Source of the DNA: Planctomycetota bacterium
Lineage (GTDB): Bacteria > Planctomycetota > Planctomycetia > Isosphaerales > Isosphaeraceae
Length of the DNA stretch: 17,901 bases
Reading direction: 5' to 3'
NCBI GenBank assembly: GCA_021807585.1
Contig: JAKBCQ010000001.1
Span: 1 to 17,901, forward strand
The notes beneath the pieces were generated by a model. The model searched no databases. It was not told where the DNA came from and saw nothing but the letters and a program-made list of their open reading frames with translations. The position numbers and the translations under genes were made by a program. Shown here one piece after another: positions 15,120 through 17,901 of the stretch (position 1 is its first letter; each line of letters starts with the position of its first letter).

Positions 15120-15265
15120 GGAACCAAAAACCTCCCGCGGCCCTCCGGACCGAGACCCGTATTACCGAAGGAAATCGCGCGCAACGCGACTTTCTCCGCC
15201 GGTCGGTGAGAACGGCCATCCCATCCTGTGGTTGGTTGGACCGCCCCGCATGAAGTATCATCCTT

Positions 15266-15312
15266 CGGTCGAGTCCGCCCGGGTTCTCTGTTCCGTGGGC
15301 GGTTCTCGACCG
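15266..15312. promoter_or_regulatory. Large dyad between the divergent envelope and LolA-like genes
   Basis: CGGTCGAG (15266-15273) and CCGCCC (15275-15280) pair with GGGCGG (15297-15302) and CTCGACCG (15305-15312): 14 base pairs with one small internal loop and a 16-base apical loop. It ends four bases before the -35 of the plus-strand promoter at 15316 and lies in the leader region of the minus-strand gene. It could be an operator shared by both genes or an RNA element of the minus-strand transcript. Confidence 0.4.
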
Positions 15313-15315
15313 GGG

Positions 15316-15344
15316 TTGCTTCGCGGGGCGACTAGCGATATGAT
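15316..15344 (+). promoter_or_regulatory. Sigma-70-type promoter of the LolA-like gene
   Basis: TTGCTT (15316-15321), a 17-base spacer and TATGAT (15339-15344), a five of six match at -10 with ideal spacing. Transcription would start near 15351, leaving a 40-base leader before the ATG at 15391. Confidence 0.55.
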
Positions 15345-15390
15345 CGGGCGATTGTTTCCGTACCCTTGAGAAATTGCCTATTTTCCCGCT

Positions 15391-16632
15391 ATGACTCAAA
15401 TCATTCGCATGCTTCCATTGATGTTCGTCGCGGGCGCCCTGATGGCTCTGGAAGCCGTTTCGACGGCACAAGAGCCGAAAAACGGGGCCTCGGTTCCCCA
15501 GGCGACCGCACCCGAAGACGGCGGAGCGAAAAACGCGCCGCTCAAGGACACCGGAGCGAAAAACGCGGCTTCCCAAGACGCCGGAGCGACCGCGGCGAAA
15601 GACGTCTCCGCTCCCACCGCACCGGGCCAGGCGACAAACGAACCGCCGACCGACGCCGAAAAAATCATCGACGACGCGATCGCCAAGCTCCACAAAATCC
15701 AGAGCGTTTCGGCGGACATCATCGAAAAGGTTGATATGCTCGGCCAATCGTTTGAGTTGCGGGGCGAATACCTGCTCGCGAGCGATCACCGCACGCGTCT
15801 TGAACTCAAATTAACGGGCCTGGGCGATACCAAGGGCACGTTATTACAAGTGAGCGACGGGAAAACGATCTGGGATTTTCAGCAGATCGTCGACACGATC
15901 ACCAACAAACCGCTCGCTCAATCGTACCGCAAGCACGACCTGGCGCCGCTGCTCGAGAAACTTGACGACGCCGAATACAGCGCATCGGATCGAGCCGAGC
16001 TGAGGCTTAAGCTTGGTTTCGACGGTCCCGAGTCGTTGCTTGTCGGGCTGCGCAAAATGATACGCTTCGATCAAAAAGAAGAAGCGACGTTGGATCAGAA
16101 ACCCGTCTGGATCATTCGAGGTCGTTGGAACAATCGAACCGCGTTGATGCTGAACGCGCTTCCGGGCGGAGCGGGAGCGCGCGAGGGCGCCCCCCTGCCC
16201 GATTACGTCCCGAGCGCGGTCTCGATCTGGATCGGTCGCGAGGACGGTTGGCCATACCAGGTTAAGCTTTCGGGGCGACGTCGCACGGCGCTCGAAATGG
16301 ACTCGGACGAGCCCGCGAAAACCGCCCCCGCGGCGCCCGCCAAGCCCCCCTCGGCCGAAGACGTTCCGCCGACTGAAATCTTGATCACGTATTCCAATGT
16401 TAGTATCAACACCGCGATCCGACCGGCTCGGTTCGCTTTCACCGCGCCGAACAATGAGAAAGTCGTCGACGAGACCGCATTTTACTCGCAAATGCTTCAG
16501 CGCACACTTGAACAAATGACCGCGCAGCGTAAAGCCGAGGCCGCCGCGGCCGAAGGGGGATCGGCGCCCCCCGCCGATTCGGGTCCGTCGTTCAAAGACG
16601 CCCCGACCTCACCGCTCGACGCTCCCAAATAA
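15391..16632 (+). CDS. TIGR03009 family exported protein (LolA-like fold)
   Basis: A 413-residue protein of the planctomycete-specific TIGR03009 family, whose domain resembles the LolA/LppX fold that carries lipids or lipoproteins. Residues 1-27 are a signal peptide (MTQIIRMLPLMFVAGALMALEAVSTAQ), so it works in the periplasm or envelope. Residues 28-85 are a low-complexity linker with GAKNA repeats. From about 88 the domain starts with DAEKIIDDAIAKLHKIQSVS and continues with SADIIEKVDMLGQSFELRGEYLL, the LolA-like strand pattern, through DGKTIWDFQQIVDT to PSAVSIWIGREDGWPYQVKLSG (about 275-295). A second Ala/Pro-rich linker and a last strand pair (TEILITYSNVSINTAIRPARFAF) precede a disordered tail. 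Lipid or lipoprotein trafficking is inferred from fold only. It is divergent from the envelope-protein gene and has its own promoter; the start is set by the signal peptide. Confidence 0.88.
   Translation: MTQIIRMLPLMFVAGALMALEAVSTAQEPKNGASVPQATAPEDGGAKNAPLKDTGAKNAASQDAGATAAKDVSAPTAPGQATNEPPTDAEKIIDDAIAKLHKIQSVSADIIEKVDMLGQSFELRGEYLLASDHRTRLELKLTGLGDTKGTLLQVSDGKTIWDFQQIVDTITNKPLAQSYRKHDLAPLLEKLDDAEYSASDRAELRLKLGFDGPESLLVGLRKMIRFDQKEEATLDQKPVWIIRGRWNNRTALMLNALPGGAGAREGAPLPDYVPSAVSIWIGREDGWPYQVKLSGRRRTALEMDSDEPAKTAPAAPAKPPSAEDVPPTEILITYSNVSINTAIRPARFAFTAPNNEKVVDETAFYSQMLQRTLEQMTAQRKAEAAAAEGGSAPPADSGPSFKDAPTSPLDAPK
15521..15610 (+). repeat. 30-bp in-frame tandem repeat, three units
   Basis: CGGAGCG(AAAAACGCG) starts at 15522, 15552 and, in a diverged form, at 15582, an exact 30-base period. 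Each unit encodes ten residues (GAKNAPLKDT, GAKNAASQDA, then GATAAKDVSA) in the linker between the signal peptide and the folded domain. Because the period is a multiple of three, copy-number changes would only lengthen or shorten the linker. Confidence 0.75.
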
Positions 16633-16731
16633 CGCATTCTTAATCAAGCAAGTGATCTTTTAAGAGTGATCCCACGGCCCGCTCCGGCGGCGATTGCTTT
16701 CGCGGTTCTTGCGACTTAAGTTTCGATCGAC

Positions 16732-16771
16732 CTCGCGAACCTTCACGCTCGACCGAGCGTAAGGTTTCGAG
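16732..16771 (+). terminator. Long hairpin after the LolA-like gene
   Basis: CTCG, AACCTT and ACGCTCG on the left (from 16732) pair with CGAGCGT, AAGGTT and CGAG on the right (to 16771), with a bulged C and one small internal loop. It starts 100 bases after the stop. No T-run follows, so it is a candidate terminator or RNA-end structure. The rest of 16633-16909 shows no gene. Confidence 0.4.
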
Positions 16772-16909
16772 TGGGGCTCGATATGATGCGCATGGAAGCG
16801 ACGGATTCGACCGCGCCTCCGATTTTGACGCGCATGCGACGATTGTCGCGGATGTCGATCGTGCGATTCGAGCCCGGTTCGAATTCGACTTCGACGGGAG
16901 TCATGGACG

Positions 16910-17845
16910 ATGAGACGCTCACGATCGTTTCAACCCGCTGCGCCGGAACTTCTGGAAGATCGAATCAGCACGAGCGGGTTCCCTGTTTATGAATCGCTGC
17001 CGCTCAATTCCTTCAAAAACGGCCTCGGCGGCGTTCTTCAAGGTTCGATGATCGCCCTGACCGACGCCCAGGAAGAGGGCTTTCGTTTCGGCTGGGGGGG
17101 ACGTCAACTCGCTTCCGGGACGGTCGTCGTTGCTAGCTCGAATCACAATCCACGCGTTTATCTGATGAAGGCGAATTCGCTGACTGTTTGGGATTTCCGT
17201 CTAGGCCACCCATTTTTACATGTTTTTACCTCGCGTGACGTGGCCGACGGCTCGCTCGCCCGTACGGCGATCGCCGACGGTTGGCCCTGGGCCGGACAGA
17301 TCGTTGATCACACGACGATCGTTCCTAAAATCAATTTACCTCTCACCGGCGAGACGAGCGGCTCTTATGTTGTGACGACGGGTTCGCAAGTCGGCGCCTT
17401 GAATATCGAGCTGGGAACGAAAGCGCTCGGAGCGGCGAATGAAACGGGAATCGTCCCGCAAAGAGGGGTCGTCTCTCCTCTCGGCGCAGTCCGGGTGAAC
17501 GGAACTTTGACAGCGAACCCGTCGGTCGATTCGGGACGAATTCAAGGCGTGCTCGAAGTTCGCTCGACCGCGGGGAGCGTGAAGCTCGACGTGAACGGAC
17601 CCTCGCTCGCGGTATCAAATTCAAATTCTTTCACGGAAGACGCGACTTATCAAATCGAATCGGGATCGGGAACGATCCGATTCGCGCACGGATCGGGGAC
17701 GATTTCCTTCGATTTCGGCCCGCAAACACCGTCAACCGGCTCTCAGGTCGCCGCGCAGCCGGGCGAAACCGGAACCGCGAGCGTAAGATTCACGGGCGCG
17801 GGCGCGGGCCCGGCGCACGCCTTTTCGTCTCACCCCCTCGCCTGA
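16910..17845 (+). CDS. Probable exported protein with LEPR-XLL-like N-terminus
   Basis: A 311-residue protein without a recognised catalytic domain. It starts MRRSRSFQPAAPELLEDRIST, resembling the basic stretch plus LExR-type motif (LEPR-XLL and its LEDR variants) at the start of many large planctomycete surface proteins; no classic signal peptide follows. The body is rich in Gly, Ser, Thr and Val with alternating polar and hydrophobic residues (GSYVVTTGSQVGALNIELG, TYQIESGSGTIRFAHGSGTISFDFG), suggesting beta-sandwich or beta-helix structure as in secreted proteins. The C-terminus is Gly/Ala-rich without a PEP-CTERM anchor. The ATG at 16910 has GGGAG (16896-16900) nine bases upstream, a good ribosome site. 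It is far shorter than typical LEPR-XLL proteins. Function unknown; extracellular location is inferred. Confidence 0.75.
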   Translation: MRRSRSFQPAAPELLEDRISTSGFPVYESLPLNSFKNGLGGVLQGSMIALTDAQEEGFRFGWGGRQLASGTVVVASSNHNPRVYLMKANSLTVWDFRLGHPFLHVFTSRDVADGSLARTAIADGWPWAGQIVDHTTIVPKINLPLTGETSGSYVVTTGSQVGALNIELGTKALGAANETGIVPQRGVVSPLGAVRVNGTLTANPSVDSGRIQGVLEVRSTAGSVKLDVNGPSLAVSNSNSFTEDATYQIESGSGTIRFAHGSGTISFDFGPQTPSTGSQVAAQPGETGTASVRFTGAGAGPAHAFSSHPLA

Positions 17846-17901
17846 TCGCAATCACCAGATAATTTACTTACATTGATTTTAGCAACATTTTGATTATACA
17901 G
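17846..17901. other. A+T-rich window end
   Basis: The last 56 bases after the final stop are A+T-rich and hold no visible gene or hairpin. Confidence 0.4.

Overview
The window reads as chromosomal DNA of a planctomycete, most likely of the Isosphaeraceae type. The evidence is high G+C with heavy TCG/CGATCG usage, a LolA-like gene of the planctomycete-specific TIGR03009 family, a DUF11 protein with the planctomycete-type DEFLCDGGDYHH stretch, a LEPR-XLL-like N-terminus on the last gene, and a small mobile-looking repeat whose inverted arms read as ARSASEC / THSLALRA, a pattern I recall from planctomycete genomes. All family assignments are from recognition of the sequence; no search was run.

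Layout. Left part (1-4080): the 3' two thirds of an ABC exporter overlaps a DUF1854 gene, a pair whose homologues are named as cyanophycin-metabolism associated. Then comes a 680-base gap with a promoter, a 5' hairpin and a perfect terminator hairpin, and then leuA (2-isopropylmalate synthase). A 32-bp tandem array (about 4052-4230) begins inside the last codons of leuA and runs almost to the 3' end of a convergent ParB-domain regulator (4257-5123, minus). Behind that gene lie a short, apparently frameshifted reading frame and a 252-bp inverted-repeat element (5478-5729).

Middle part (5970-11293): an RRM/RGG RNA-binding protein (minus), an unknown multi-pass membrane protein (plus), a secreted CocE/NonD-type hydrolase (minus) and a two-gene unit (plus) in which a zinc-ribbon/TM/TPR protein is followed one base later by a membrane HExxH metalloprotease. 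A 612-base stretch without a convincing gene (11294-11905) carries what look like relics of mobile DNA.

Right part (11906-17901): two minus-strand secreted proteins share a homologous planctomycete domain, and the downstream one also has a C-terminal DUF11 domain. Divergent from them is the TIGR03009 LolA-like secreted protein with a good promoter. Last is a secreted protein with a LEPR-XLL-like start. This half appears devoted to cell-envelope and exported proteins.

The points most worth a second look are the leuA leader, the 32-bp array apparently amplified from the leuA tail beside a ParB-domain gene, the zinc-ribbon-TPR/metalloprotease pair, and the two paralogous envelope proteins. None is proven to be a new system.
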